This document shows positions 26,045-35,272 of a stretch of 64,000 nt of DNA, piece after piece. Numbering within the stretch: position 1 is the stretch's first letter; each line of letters starts with the position of its first letter. The stretch is from Bacillota bacterium (GTDB taxonomy: Bacteria; Bacillota; Clostridia; Lachnospirales; Lachnospiraceae). The notes under the pieces are model-generated. The model was not told the origin of the DNA, did no database searches, and saw only the letters and a list, made by a program, of their open reading frames with translations. The stretch lies in the NCBI GenBank assembly GCA_023421075.1, contig JAEZUM010000005.1, positions 58,221 to 122,220 on the forward strand, in the 5' to 3' direction. Made by a program: the position numbers and the translations under genes.

Positions 26045-26533
26045 CTATAATTGTTTTTCATAACGCAGTATATATTCCTCGGTTCCTTCTTCAAGCTTTT
26101 TACATCCGTCAAAGGAAAAGCCGTATTTATGATAGAAGTTTCTGGCGATATTATTTTTCTCTAATACCCACAGGATCACAGAAGTCATCTTCTGATTCTC
26201 TGCCTCCCCCAGGCAATGCTTCATCAGCTCCCCACCTATTCCTGCGCCTTGGAAAAAGGGATCAACGAATAATTCATATATCTGCTGAGAATTATCATAA
26301 TCTTTATCAGAAGGTCTCCCCAGCTTCATCATACCTTTTACGATTGTATCATCATATACGATGATCTGTTCCAGCGCGTCCTCCTTCTTAAGTGCTTCAA
26401 TCTCATTAAGTACGGTTAATTCATTAAAGGAAACCTGATCATTTTGAAATATCGGACGATATGCCGTTCTTTTTGCGAATATAATAATTTCCGCTATTCT
26501 TGCAATATCCGTATACCGTGCTTTTCTTATCAT
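26045..26533 (-). CDS. GNAT family N-acetyltransferase
   Basis: The 162-residue protein has the GNAT layout: MIRKARYTDIARIAEI at the N-terminus, the acetyl-CoA loop FQGAGIGGELMKHC (Q-x2-G-x-G/A) and LWVLEKNNIARNFYHKYGFS, the RimI-like C-terminal block. The acceptor is unknown. I start at 26533, where GGTGA precedes the ATG; an in-frame ATG at 26566 would add 11 residues. It stands alone between the asnB foldback and yajC. Confidence 0.87.
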   Translation of the reverse strand: MIRKARYTDIARIAEIIIFAKRTAYRPIFQNDQVSFNELTVLNEIEALKKEDALEQIIVYDDTIVKGMMKLGRPSDKDYDNSQQIYELFVDPFFQGAGIGGELMKHCLGEAENQKMTSVILWVLEKNNIARNFYHKYGFSFDGCKKLEEGTEEYILRYEKQL

Positions 26534-26674
26534 ACACTCACCTTTAATTCCTACTCTTATTATCACAAGTAACAGCTTATTAACATAAATAACACTCTCT
26601 TTATCATAAATAATACTCTATTCTGCATACATAACACTATATTAACACTCCATAAGACTTGATCTCCTGGAGTG

Positions 26675-26719
26675 TATAAAAGGCTGCCCGGGTCTAAACA
26701 GCCCTGACAGCCTTATATA
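26675..26719 (-). terminator. Intrinsic terminator of tgt-yajC
   Basis: AAGGCTG (26680-26686) pairs with CAGCCTT (26708-26714), with an inner GGG/CCC pair; on the minus strand it is followed by TTTTATA. It lies about 45 bases after the yajC stop. A second small hairpin, CACTCC/GGAGTG (26646-26674), follows. Confidence 0.75.
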
Positions 26720-26764
26720 GTATATAAATTAAAATATCTCAAGTATTATTCACTCTATCGAAAC

Positions 26765-27088
26765 CTATTTCTCGGTATTAGGCTTTTCGATCTCTACAAT
26801 AGCACTCTTCTTCATTGGTATTCTGCAGTTCTTATTATTACCGAACTCCACAATAACGATTTCCTCCATAACATCGATTACTACTCCGTAGAAACCGCTG
26901 GATGTTAATACACTATCCCCTGCTGCGATTGTGGAGAGCATCATGTTCATCTTTTTCTGCTGCTTCTTCTGGGGACGGATCAGCATAAAGTAAAGTAAAA
27001 GTCCTAAGAAACCTACCTCTACAATCAATAGAAGCATGGAGCCTCCGGTTGAACCTGTACCAGCTGTTAAAAGCATTAAATTATTCAT
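26765..27088 (-). CDS. yajC: Sec translocase accessory protein YajC
   Basis: The 107-residue protein has one N-terminal membrane helix (about 15-36, ending LLYFMLIRPQKKQQKK), the hallmark of YajC, then a small soluble domain (LTSSGFYGVVIDVMEE). YajC associates with SecDF at the protein-export channel. I start at 27088 because GGAGG lies nine bases upstream; the in-frame ATG at 27124 would add 12 basic residues. It lies 48 bases after tgt, the usual gene order tgt-yajC in many bacteria, and a terminator follows. Confidence 0.93.
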   Translation of the reverse strand: MNNLMLLTAGTGSTGGSMLLLIVEVGFLGLLLYFMLIRPQKKQQKKMNMMLSTIAAGDSVLTSSGFYGVVIDVMEEIVIVEFGNNKNCRIPMKKSAIVEIEKPNTEK

Positions 27089-27136
27089 TATATATTTCCT
27101 CCTGATTCGTTTTCTATAATTCAATGTTATTCGCTT

Positions 27137-28270
27137 TTAATTCTCGCTCCTAACAAATCCTTCCAATCTCATCTTTTTATATTCGGCATATCGTTTTTCT
27201 CGGATTGCCTCCCTTATTTCCTCCATCATATGGTTATAGAAATATAGATTATGGAGTACCAACAATCTCATTCCCAGCATTTCCTTCGCTTTCAGTAAGT
27301 GTCTGATGTAGGAACGGCTGTAATGCTTACATGCAGGACATCCACATCCCTCTTCGATCGGACGGTCATCCAGTTCATACTTCGCATTCAACAAGTTCAT
27401 CTTTCCATTGTTGGTATAAGCATTTCCATGTCTTCCATTTCTGGTAGGATAGACACAATCAAAGAAATCGACTCCGCGATCCACTGCTTCAAGAATATTC
27501 GCAGGTGTACCAACTCCCATCAAATATACCGGCTTGTTCAAAGGCAGATATGGAACTGTCTCGTCAAGAATTCGATACATCTCATCATGACTCTCTCCTA
27601 CTGCCAGTCCTCCCAGTGCATAACCATCGAGGTCCATCTCTGATATAAGCTTTGCATGCTCGATACGGATATCTTCAAATGTACCACCCTGATTGATACC
27701 AAATAGCATTTGATGCTTATTAATAGTATCCTCAAGACCATTCAAACGATCCATTTCTGCTTTGCAGCGTTTCAGCCAACGGGTCGTACGATCAACGGAG
27801 TTCTGCATATATTCCCTGGTGGCGGGATGCGGTGGGCATTCATCAAAAGCCATTGCTATGGTTGAAGCAAGATTGGACTGGATCTGCATACTTTCCTCCG
27901 GTCCCATAAATATCTTTTTCCCGTCAATATGAGAACTGAAGTACACGCCTTCTTCCTTTATCTTTCGCAATCCGGATAGAGAGAACACCTGAAATCCACC
28001 GGAATCTGTCAGAATAGGCTTGTCCCATACCATGAATTTATGAAGACCACCCATTTGCTTTACAATCTTATCACCAGGTCTTACGTGCAAATGATAGGTA
28101 TTTGATAGTTCCACCTGAGTACCGATTTCTTGCAAATCCATCGTTGATACGGCACCCTTAATTGCTGCCGCCGTTCCAACATTCATGAAAACCGGGGTCT
28201 GTATTGTACCATGAACGGTTTGAAACTCAGCGCTTTTGGCTCTTCCGTCCTGTTCGATTAATCTATACAT
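27137..28270 (-). CDS. tgt: tRNA-guanine transglycosylase
   Basis: The 377-residue enzyme exchanges guanine 34 for preQ1 in tRNAs for Asp, Asn, His and Tyr. D89 in LTDSGGFQVFS and the later D in FFDCVYPTRNGRHG are the catalytic aspartates. The zinc site CGCPACKHYSRSYIRHLL with a downstream His is intact. I start at 28270 (MYRLIEQDG), preceded by AGGAGC; an in-frame ATG at 28312 would add 14 residues before the family start. It forms an operon with yajC. No queuosine synthesis genes are nearby. Confidence 0.95.
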   Translation of the reverse strand: MYRLIEQDGRAKSAEFQTVHGTIQTPVFMNVGTAAAIKGAVSTMDLQEIGTQVELSNTYHLHVRPGDKIVKQMGGLHKFMVWDKPILTDSGGFQVFSLSGLRKIKEEGVYFSSHIDGKKIFMGPEESMQIQSNLASTIAMAFDECPPHPATREYMQNSVDRTTRWLKRCKAEMDRLNGLEDTINKHQMLFGINQGGTFEDIRIEHAKLISEMDLDGYALGGLAVGESHDEMYRILDETVPYLPLNKPVYLMGVGTPANILEAVDRGVDFFDCVYPTRNGRHGNAYTNNGKMNLLNAKYELDDRPIEEGCGCPACKHYSRSYIRHLLKAKEMLGMRLLVLHNLYFYNHMMEEIREAIREKRYAEYKKMRLEGFVRSEN

Positions 28271-28563
28271 TCTTATGTTGCTCCTACTTTCTATATACTG
28301 CGGCTGCTGCATCTGTTAACAACACCGTATCAGAATATTTCCCTTCGTTTTTAACATTACAAGTATACCCTTAAAAGGCTATATTTTCAACTAAAATATC
28401 GTTTCTTCATAAATAATTAATGAAATGCATCGGCTGCTTAACCTTTATTCTGATAACAAATGTGAATTCTATTAATTCGACAATATTCTATTGTGCATTT
28501 TGCACAAATTTTATTTGCAAATTATGAAGAAATGGCTTAAAATATAATATTTATTGCATTATT
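28271..28563. other. Intergenic region upstream of tgt and the GGDEF-EAL gene, no gene seen
   Basis: The divergent spacer is strongly AT-rich. I see no RNA motif, repeat or plausible coding frame in it. TTGCAA near 28513 followed 17 bases later by TAAAAT is a possible alternative promoter for the downstream gene. Confidence 0.5.
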
Positions 28564-28591
28564 TTGACTTAGTTGGTAGAATTAATATTGT
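28564..28591 (+). promoter_or_regulatory. Candidate promoter of the GGDEF-EAL gene
   Basis: TTGACT (28564-28569) and TATTGT (28586-28591) are 16 bases apart, about 46 bases before the ATG. The -10 is poor, so support is modest. Confidence 0.4.
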
Positions 28592-28637
28592 TTAGAAATA
28601 TTTAAGTACGAAGTGTAATTATTACCGGAGGTTCCCT

Positions 28638-31124
28638 ATGTCCATCAAAAAGTCCCTACGTATATTATTGATAATATCATCCATGATACCGGTTATTTTG
28701 GTATCCGTAATAGCGCATGGATTACTTACGAATCGTCTGGTAGAATTGAATACGAATAATATTCTTAGACTCACCGAAACCAGTCGGCAGGGATTGGAGG
28801 CTATCCTTGGGACCCAACGTACCGAGGTATCCCTGTTAGCACTTCAAGAGGAGCTGGAGGACGCAGTTCAAATGAGTAATATTAACCGTCCATTTTCAGC
28901 AGATACCATAAATGAGTTTCTGCAAAAACGCAGCAGTACATATAATAATTGCGAACGAATTTCTTTATATAATATCAACAACGAAATTATAGCAAGCTCA
29001 GATCCCACTGTTATAGGAGGTTCTACCCGGTCCGAGCTTTCCTTAACCTATATGATGGCGACAAAATCCATCGCCATTGCAGTCGATGGTATCCGACCAA
29101 TGACAAAAGACGGAGATGTAATCTATTCTGTGGAGATCGGCGCGCCGATCATTGATAAGGATAGCCAAGCGATTCAAGGGTATATCATCAGTACCATCAA
29201 TGCATCCTATTTCAAAAAATATCTTAGTTCTATCACGATTGGTGAGACAGGTTACTGTATTCTTCTTGACAAAACAGGCTCTGTTATATACCACCCAAAT
29301 ACCTCTCTGATCGGTTCAGAGATTACCTCAGAAAAACTATCCTCTCTTGTGAATGACTATAACACCGGTTCTATCATGTCAAACGGAACCTTTGAATATT
29401 TTTATGAGAATACCAATCAAGTATATGGTTACAGCATTATACCGGAGCTCAATTGGGTATTGCTTGTCAAACAGGATATTTCTGATATTCAGTCCGTAAC
29501 TACCATCATGCTTACGGTTCTGATCATTATATGCGCAATTCTTTTGTTTGTTATTATTATATTCGCAAATAACCTGGCGCGGTTCTTATCAACACCGATC
29601 ATTGCACTTCGAGATGCGATGCGTACAGCTTCCGATGGAGATCTGACGGTTCAATCAAATATTAAGCTGAACAACGAGCTGGGTGAGTTGTCTAAGAACT
29701 TCAATAAAATGTTGCATATAATCAAGACAAATTATGAGGATCTGGAATCAATGCATGAGGAGCTCCTCTCGAACGAAGAACAGTTGCGTTCCAATTACGA
29801 TCACATCGAGTTTCTGGCATATCATGATACCTTGACTAATCTTCCGAATAAGCTTGCTTTCTTAGATTATGCAAATGCCGTATTAATCAATTCGGGAAGC
29901 AGCGAGAAAATCCATGCTGTTTACTTTGTTGATTTGGATAACTTCAAGACTGTGAATGATACCCTTGGTCACGAATATGGTGATACACTACTTGTGAAGA
30001 CTGCACAGCTATTATCCTCCATCATCGGTAATAATGGTATGTTGGCAAGAGCGGGCGGCGATGAATTCCTCTTATTCAAGGAGGATATCAGTTCAAAGGA
30101 AGCTGCAGTGGAATTTGCTTCCGAGATCATAGAGTGCTTCCGAAATCCGCTTGACCTAGATGGTGAGATCGTTTATGTTTCCATGAGTATCGGTATTTCC
30201 ATCTATCCTGAGAATGGTCTTTCCTCCAAGATATTAATCAAGAATTCGGATATCGCTATGTATAAATCAAAGGATACCGGCAAGAACAAGTTTACGCTAT
30301 TCGATGCTAAGATGGAGGAAGAACTGAATCGAAACACCATGATTCTGGAGGTCCTCCGTAATTCCATTGAAAATAATGATATTTACCTACAGTATCAACC
30401 ATTAATTGAATTGGAGACGAATAATGTAATCGGTTTTGAAGCATTAATGCGAATAAATAACGAACGGCTTGGTCACCTGAGCCCCAGCGAATTCATACCG
30501 ATTGCCGAAGAAAGCGGTCTCATCACAGAATTGAGTTCCTGGTTAATCCGAGAAGCCTGCAACTTTAATAAAAAGTTAATCACTCTTGGATATAATCCCC
30601 GCCCTGTATCTGTTAATATATCGTCGGTACAGATTAATCGCCCCGGATTTATCAGTATGCTGTCAGAGATTCTGGAGGAAACGCAGTTACCACCTCAGTG
30701 TCTTGAGCTAGAGATTACCGAGAGTACCCTGGTATCCTCCATTATGGATGCTACAAAGCTATTGAGTAATCTTCAGGAGTTGGGAGTCAAGGTATCCCTG
30801 GACGACTTTGGCACCGGTTATTCCTCACTGAATTATCTTACGAAGATGCCGATCGATACACTGAAGATTGACAAATCATTTATTGATAATATCTGCACCA
30901 GTGAGAAGGATGCACAGATTGCTGAGTCCATTATTCAATTGGCACATAGTCTTGATATCAAGGTGGTTGCCGAGGGAGTGGAAAGTGAAGACCAATTAGC
31001 GGTATTGCGCGGAAAACATTGCGATATTATTCAAGGCTATATATACAGTAAACCCTTACATCCGGGCCAACTGCTGGAGATCATTAAAGAGGACGATCTA
31101 ATCTCTCAGTTCTCATTGTTCTAA
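28638..31124 (+). CDS. Membrane GGDEF-EAL protein with Cache sensor
   Basis: The 828-residue protein has a membrane helix at about 8-28, an extracellular double-Cache-like sensor (about 30-280, with ISLYNINNEIIASSDP and GETGYCILLDKTGSVIYHP), a second helix (about 287-311), HAMP (about 312-365), GGDEF and EAL domains. The cyclase motif GGDEF (473-477) is intact. The phosphodiesterase keeps EAL (601-603), NISSVQ, ELEITES, DDFGTGYSSLNYL, KIDKSF and AEGVES, so both activities are possible. It would set c-di-GMP levels in response to an external ligand. CGGAGG precedes the ATG. It is monocistronic. Confidence 0.93.
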   Translation: MSIKKSLRILLIISSMIPVILVSVIAHGLLTNRLVELNTNNILRLTETSRQGLEAILGTQRTEVSLLALQEELEDAVQMSNINRPFSADTINEFLQKRSSTYNNCERISLYNINNEIIASSDPTVIGGSTRSELSLTYMMATKSIAIAVDGIRPMTKDGDVIYSVEIGAPIIDKDSQAIQGYIISTINASYFKKYLSSITIGETGYCILLDKTGSVIYHPNTSLIGSEITSEKLSSLVNDYNTGSIMSNGTFEYFYENTNQVYGYSIIPELNWVLLVKQDISDIQSVTTIMLTVLIIICAILLFVIIIFANNLARFLSTPIIALRDAMRTASDGDLTVQSNIKLNNELGELSKNFNKMLHIIKTNYEDLESMHEELLSNEEQLRSNYDHIEFLAYHDTLTNLPNKLAFLDYANAVLINSGSSEKIHAVYFVDLDNFKTVNDTLGHEYGDTLLVKTAQLLSSIIGNNGMLARAGGDEFLLFKEDISSKEAAVEFASEIIECFRNPLDLDGEIVYVSMSIGISIYPENGLSSKILIKNSDIAMYKSKDTGKNKFTLFDAKMEEELNRNTMILEVLRNSIENNDIYLQYQPLIELETNNVIGFEALMRINNERLGHLSPSEFIPIAEESGLITELSSWLIREACNFNKKLITLGYNPRPVSVNISSVQINRPGFISMLSEILEETQLPPQCLELEITESTLVSSIMDATKLLSNLQELGVKVSLDDFGTGYSSLNYLTKMPIDTLKIDKSFIDNICTSEKDAQIAESIIQLAHSLDIKVVAEGVESEDQLAVLRGKHCDIIQGYIYSKPLHPGQLLEIIKEDDLISQFSLF

Positions 31125-31208
31125 TCGCTTTCTATGTAGTACTCATTGCAGATTAATACCAGCTTCCCAGATATCATGGGAAGCCGGTAACAAGCAACTA
31201 TGATAAGA

Positions 31209-31238
31209 AAGGCTGTGCAACTAATGTTGCACAGCCTT
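31209..31238 (-). terminator. Hairpin terminator between the GGDEF-EAL gene and fba
   Basis: AAGGCTGTGCAAC (31209-31221) and GTTGCACAGCCTT (31226-31238) pair perfectly around TAAT. On the minus strand TTTCTTAT follows, giving a terminator for fba. A second hairpin GCTTCCC/GGGAAGC (31162-31184) may serve the plus-strand gene. Confidence 0.7.
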
Positions 31239-31309
31239 AACTATTATCGATTTACTTATTATATCCCAAGCTTTCATTCATTGCATTATTTCTTGAAAAG
31301 CTTCTCAAA

Positions 31310-32248
31310 TTATAATGCAGCACCATCGCAACCAAGAACGTTAACAATTTTATGCTTAACCATGGTCTTGATGTTGTTTCTTGCAGGTGTCAGGTACTGT
31401 CTGGGATCAAAATGAGTCGGATTACTTGCCATATATTCTCTGATACCTGCAGTAAATGCAAGTCTTAAGTCAGAGTCAATATTGATCTTACATACTGCCA
31501 TCTTAGCAGCTTGTCTTAACATATCTTCCGGAATACCGATTGCATCGTCCATCTTACCGCCATACTTCTTGATAAGCTCTACATATTCCTGTGATACGCT
31601 GGAAGCGCCATGTAATACGATCGGGAAGTTAGGAAGTCTCTTTGCTACTTCTTCTAAAATGTCGAAACGAAGCTGAGGTTTCTGACCCGGTTTGAACTTG
31701 AATGCACCATGGCTTGTTCCGATTGCAATTGCTAAGGAGTCAACTCCGGTACGGGTAACAAATTCCTCTACCTCTTCCGGTCTTGTGTAGGATGCATCCT
31801 CTGCACTAACATTAACATCATCCTCAATACCTGCTAATTTACCTAATTCGCCTTCAACAACACAGCCATGAGCATGAGCATACTCTACAACCTGCTTTGT
31901 TAATTTGATATTATCTTCGAAGGTATGCTTAGAACCATCGATCATAACTGAGGTAAAACCGCCATCGATACATGACTTACAGATTTCGAAGTCATCACCA
32001 TGATCTAAGTGAAGTGCAATCGGAAGGTCAGTATCTATTAACGCTGCCTCAACTAATTTTGTAAGGTAAGCATGCTTTGCATACTTTCTTGCTCCTGCTG
32101 AAACCTGAAGGATAACAGGTGCATTTAATTCTTTCGCTGCCTCTGTAATACCCTGAACGATCTCCATATTGTTTACGTTAAAAGCACCAATTGCATATCC
32201 GCCGGCATATGCCTTCTGAAACATTTCTTTCGTTGTAACTAATGCCAT
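31310..32248 (-). CDS. fba: Class II fructose-bisphosphate aldolase
   Basis: The 312-residue zinc-dependent aldolase splits fructose 1,6-bisphosphate in glycolysis. Landmarks are GAFNVNNMEIVQGI, the LHLDHGDDFE metal-binding block (about 80-89), DGSKHTFEDNI, GTSHGAFKFKPG and VLHGASSVSQEYV. The C-terminal KINIDSDLRLAFTAGIREY is typical of the class. AAAGGAA precedes the ATG, and TATAAT at about 32300 with TTTTCA 16 bases before it is a likely promoter. It is transcribed alone. Confidence 0.95.
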   Translation of the reverse strand: MALVTTKEMFQKAYAGGYAIGAFNVNNMEIVQGITEAAKELNAPVILQVSAGARKYAKHAYLTKLVEAALIDTDLPIALHLDHGDDFEICKSCIDGGFTSVMIDGSKHTFEDNIKLTKQVVEYAHAHGCVVEGELGKLAGIEDDVNVSAEDASYTRPEEVEEFVTRTGVDSLAIAIGTSHGAFKFKPGQKPQLRFDILEEVAKRLPNFPIVLHGASSVSQEYVELIKKYGGKMDDAIGIPEDMLRQAAKMAVCKINIDSDLRLAFTAGIREYMASNPTHFDPRQYLTPARNNIKTMVKHKIVNVLGCDGAAL

Positions 32249-32472
32249 AATTTTTCATTCCTTTCCATTTTGTTAATTATTTTTCAATGCTCCATTTATT
32301 ATACCATAAAATTATCCATTGAAAAGTGTTTTATTAGTTTTTGACTATATTATTTCAGATTATACTTCCTCTTTCTATAATGTAAGTATTGCAGAAATTA
32401 CTCCTCGGGTATAAAATGGACATGATATCAATACCTGCTCATACATTATTTTGTCACAAGAAAGGATATCTT

Positions 32473-32943
32473 ATGGAGCCGAAACGTGTCTCAGATTCCA
32501 TTACGGAACAAGTTCAAATATTGATGCCCTCCCACATAAACGGTTCCGACCGGTTGTTCGGCGGACAATTAGTCGAATGGATTGATGTTGTTGCAGCGGT
32601 AGTCGCCAGACGTCATTGCGGTCGTAATGTCACCACTGCTGCCATCGATAATCTGCAATTCAAAGCCGGTGCCTTTATCAATAATACCCTGGTCTTAATC
32701 GGACATATTACCTATGTGGGTAACACCTCCATGGAGGTTCGAGTTGACACCTACGTTGAGGATCTAAAGGGAATTCGTAAGGTAGTGAACCGTGCTTACC
32801 TTGTGCTGGTCGCTTTGGATGAGAAAGGTCACCCCACTGAGGTTCCGAAGCTCATACTTGAGACAGAGACCGAACGGGCGGAATGGGAGTCCGGCAAGAA
32901 ACGTCATGCACTACGTCACAGACGTCGCAAGGAAGGCTTTTAA
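32473..32943 (+). CDS. Acyl-CoA thioesterase (hotdog fold, YciA/BFIT-like)
   Basis: The 156-residue protein fits the acyl-CoA thioesterase hotdog family: SDRLFGGQLVEWIDVVAAV holds the active-site region with the central Asp, followed by NTSMEVRVDTYVEDL. It probably hydrolyses fatty acyl-CoAs in the cytosol. I start at the ATG at 32473, with AAAGGA six bases upstream; further in-frame starts upstream (from 32389) lack ribosome sites. The C-terminal tail is basic (KKRHALRHRRRKEGF). A terminator follows at 32965. Confidence 0.85.
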   Translation: MEPKRVSDSITEQVQILMPSHINGSDRLFGGQLVEWIDVVAAVVARRHCGRNVTTAAIDNLQFKAGAFINNTLVLIGHITYVGNTSMEVRVDTYVEDLKGIRKVVNRAYLVLVALDEKGHPTEVPKLILETETERAEWESGKKRHALRHRRRKEGF

Positions 32944-32964
32944 TTTAACATAAAATCAGTATCT

Positions 32965-33003
32965 TATCCTATATCATTTTCTGTGGTATAGGATAGTTTT
33001 TTG
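32965..33003 (+). terminator. Intrinsic terminator of the thioesterase gene
   Basis: TATCCTATA (32965-32973) pairs with TATAGGATA (32987-32995) and GTTTTTTG follows, 22 bases after the stop. Confidence 0.85.
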
Positions 33004-33072
33004 TCACGTATTGAACCTTCGTCGGGTATATTAATAATATAACCATAATGTTATTAGGAGAAGGAAGAAACC

Positions 33073-34050
33073 ATGGCAAAAATAAAAATAGCAATTGATG
33101 CGGGACATGGCAGTAAAACAGCCGGCAAGAGAACACCGCCATTAACAAAGAATATTGATATTAATCATGATGGTAAAATAGACCTAAAAAAAGGAGCTCA
33201 GTACCAGGAGCATTACGCAGCGGTCGGTATTGCCACCCGATTATTTTCCATGCTAAAGAAGGAAGGCTTTGATGTCGTAAAATCAGGCTGGAACGACGCC
33301 AATGCCAGTGATGACAAGGATATCTCACTTTCCGAACGACAGAAGAAAATCAAAAATTCCGGTTGTGATTATTCCATATCCATTCATTTCAATGCCTATG
33401 GGGACGGAACCAGCTTCAACTCGGCAAACGGTGTCTCCATCTATATTCACAGCGAATTCTCGGGTGATTCGAGGCGTCTTGCCGAATACGTATTGCAGGA
33501 ACTGGTCAAGGGGACACCGCAGAAAAATAGAGGTATTATGGATGCCAGATTTGCGATGTGCAACTGCAAAACCATGAGTACGCAAGCTTCTATCCTATGT
33601 GAAATAGCCTTTATGACCAATGAGCGAGAAGCCCAGGAGCTGATGGCAAATGAAACCTTTTGGGCGGAATGTGCCGATGAAATCACTACTGCGTTTCTTC
33701 GTTATTGTGATTGCAAAGACAAGGAAAAACCCAAAGACGGAGAAGTTCGTAATCAATACCATACGGTAGCTGCAGGCGATACCCTATCCGGACTGGCCAC
33801 CAAATATGATACCACGGTACTAAGATTGTCCCGATTGAATGAACTCGAGAATCCGGATGAAATATATGTTGGGCAAAAGCTGCTGATCAGAAAATATATG
33901 ATTTATAAGGTTAAGAAGGGTGACACCTTAAGCAAGATCAGTCAGACTTATCTCGGTGCTGCCAATCGGTATGAAGAAATAAAAAAACTAAGCCGCTTAA
34001 CCACCGATACCATCTACATTGGCCAACTTCTGAAGATTCCAATGGAATAA
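33073..34050 (+). CDS. N-acetylmuramoyl-L-alanine amidase (Amidase_3) with two LysM domains, no signal peptide
   Basis: The 325-residue protein begins directly with the Amidase_3 domain (IAIDAGHG, H12; E46; the IHFNA histidine near 107; catalytic Glu in LCEIAFMTN), followed by two LysM modules (about 234-276 YHTVAAGDTLSGLATKYDTT and 278-324 IYKVKKGDTLSKISQTY). It lacks a signal peptide, as in mother-cell lysis amidases such as CwlC or phage endolysins. An insertion near residues 29-37 reads D-x-N-x-D-G-x-I-D, like an EF-hand or dockerin calcium loop. AGGAGAAGG precedes the ATG. It is monocistronic with a terminator downstream. No phage genes are nearby, so a role in spore release is the better guess. 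Confidence 0.9.
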   Translation: MAKIKIAIDAGHGSKTAGKRTPPLTKNIDINHDGKIDLKKGAQYQEHYAAVGIATRLFSMLKKEGFDVVKSGWNDANASDDKDISLSERQKKIKNSGCDYSISIHFNAYGDGTSFNSANGVSIYIHSEFSGDSRRLAEYVLQELVKGTPQKNRGIMDARFAMCNCKTMSTQASILCEIAFMTNEREAQELMANETFWAECADEITTAFLRYCDCKDKEKPKDGEVRNQYHTVAAGDTLSGLATKYDTTVLRLSRLNELENPDEIYVGQKLLIRKYMIYKVKKGDTLSKISQTYLGAANRYEEIKKLSRLTTDTIYIGQLLKIPME

Positions 34051-34072
34051 TGACGAAATCCATATGACAAGA

Positions 34073-34125
34073 GCTCAGACGAACCCTTGAATGGTATGAC
34101 ACCTCGTTCAAAGGTATGTTTGAGC
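34073..34125 (+). terminator. Hairpin terminator of the amidase gene
   Basis: Arms 34073-34091 and 34107-34125 (GCTCAGACGAACCCTTGAA and partner) are imperfect complements, followed by CCTTTGTTTCATTT. Confidence 0.6.
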
Positions 34126-34156
34126 CCTTTGTTTCATTTCCTGATAGCTTTGACGA

Positions 34157-34891
34157 TTATTCCATGGAGTATGCTTTCTTAACTGCCTCCTCCAGAGTCA
34201 TCCCTGCGAAGGCCTGTGCATGAAGAAATCTTCCGCTCTTCTTATCATCTACAAATGCACCAACTGCAATTCCCGGAACGCAGCTCTTCACATCGTTCGG
34301 TGCATGAGGTCCACCGAGATCCGTTCTGCACCAACCCGGATCAGTCAGATTAATCATGACATTAGTGCCTTCCAGCTTCGATCCCAGATCCTTTGTGAAT
34401 TTATCCAGCGCGGCTTTACTTGAGGAGTAGCCTGCCTGTTCCGGCTCATTTCGGATTCCACTGGTGGTGTTAATCACTCTTCCAAAACCCTTTTCAATCA
34501 TCTTCGGAATGATACGATAACATATCATAGCCGGGGCGATGGTATTAATCAGGAAGCTCTGGGTAAAATCTTCCGCCGGGGTCTTATAATACTCCGTGCG
34601 ATAAGCAATCTGAACCGCAGCATCATTAAAGAGAATATCAATATGAGTCCCCTTCTCCTCTATCTCATCCAGCATTCGATTTACCGCATTCATGTCGGAC
34701 AACTCCGCTTGAACTGCATATGCCTTGACACCCAAGGCCTTGACTTCCTCCAGAACCCTTTCCGTATGAGAGATAGATCTGCTGTGAAGTACCAGATTAC
34801 AGCCATGCTGTGCCATAAAAATAGCGATTTCATATCCTACACCTCTGCTTGCACCGGTGATCAACGCCCACTTACCTTTTACATTTGTCAT
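34157..34891 (-). CDS. Short-chain dehydrogenase/reductase
   Basis: The 244-residue protein is a classical SDR with the cofactor motif TGASRGVG (13-20), LFNDAAVQ in place of NNAG, and a catalytic S-Y-K set (INTTSGIRN and GYSSSKAALDKF). SRS after the second strand suggests NADP(H). Substrate is unknown. GGAGG precedes the ATG by eight bases. It is transcribed alone and convergent with the amidase gene. Confidence 0.9.
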   Translation of the reverse strand: MTNVKGKWALITGASRGVGYEIAIFMAQHGCNLVLHSRSISHTERVLEEVKALGVKAYAVQAELSDMNAVNRMLDEIEEKGTHIDILFNDAAVQIAYRTEYYKTPAEDFTQSFLINTIAPAMICYRIIPKMIEKGFGRVINTTSGIRNEPEQAGYSSSKAALDKFTKDLGSKLEGTNVMINLTDPGWCRTDLGGPHAPNDVKSCVPGIAVGAFVDDKKSGRFLHAQAFAGMTLEEAVKKAYSME

Positions 34892-35237
34892 TTCAGTTAC
34901 CTCCTATTTTCGTATGTTCTATTTATTTTCTGATAGCTTCTGTTTTTTCCTAAAGTCGAACCATTCTACACCAATGCTTACTACGAATTTCTCCATTCCA
35001 TGGTAATACTATTCAAAAAGATTATATTTTAGAAATTATAGAGGAACCCGAAATACATTACAAGAATATTGTAACAGGAAACAAAGATGCAACCTGAAAT
35101 GTATAAAATAATACATCCTTTCACTGAATGAAAGGCCCTGTAACACTGCCATATCTCTTCATTTATTGATGTCAAATATAATTTATGAGATTATCGGAGT
35201 AATTTTTTTGTGAGATTACCGGTGTGAATTTTTAATA
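34892..35237. other. Intergenic region before the structured RNA, no gene seen
   Basis: No plausible gene is seen. There is a small CCTTTCA/TGAAAGG hairpin (35117-35135) and an imperfect direct repeat, GAGATTATCGGAGT and GAGATTACCGGTGT, just before the RNA promoter (about 35187-35225), which may bind a regulator. Confidence 0.5.
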
Positions 35238-35266
35238 TTGACAGTTTGATGCATCTGTGATAGTCT
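35238..35266 (+). promoter_or_regulatory. Promoter of the structured RNA
   Basis: TTGACA (35238-35243) and TAGTCT (35261-35266) are 17 bases apart, placing the start at about 35272, exactly at the 5' edge of the folded region. Confidence 0.6.
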
Positions 35267-35272
35267 TGTGAA

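Noticed and set aside
33073..34050. Phage endolysin from a prophage
   Set aside because: No holin, terminase, portal, tail or integrase gene is near, and the gene stands between housekeeping genes.
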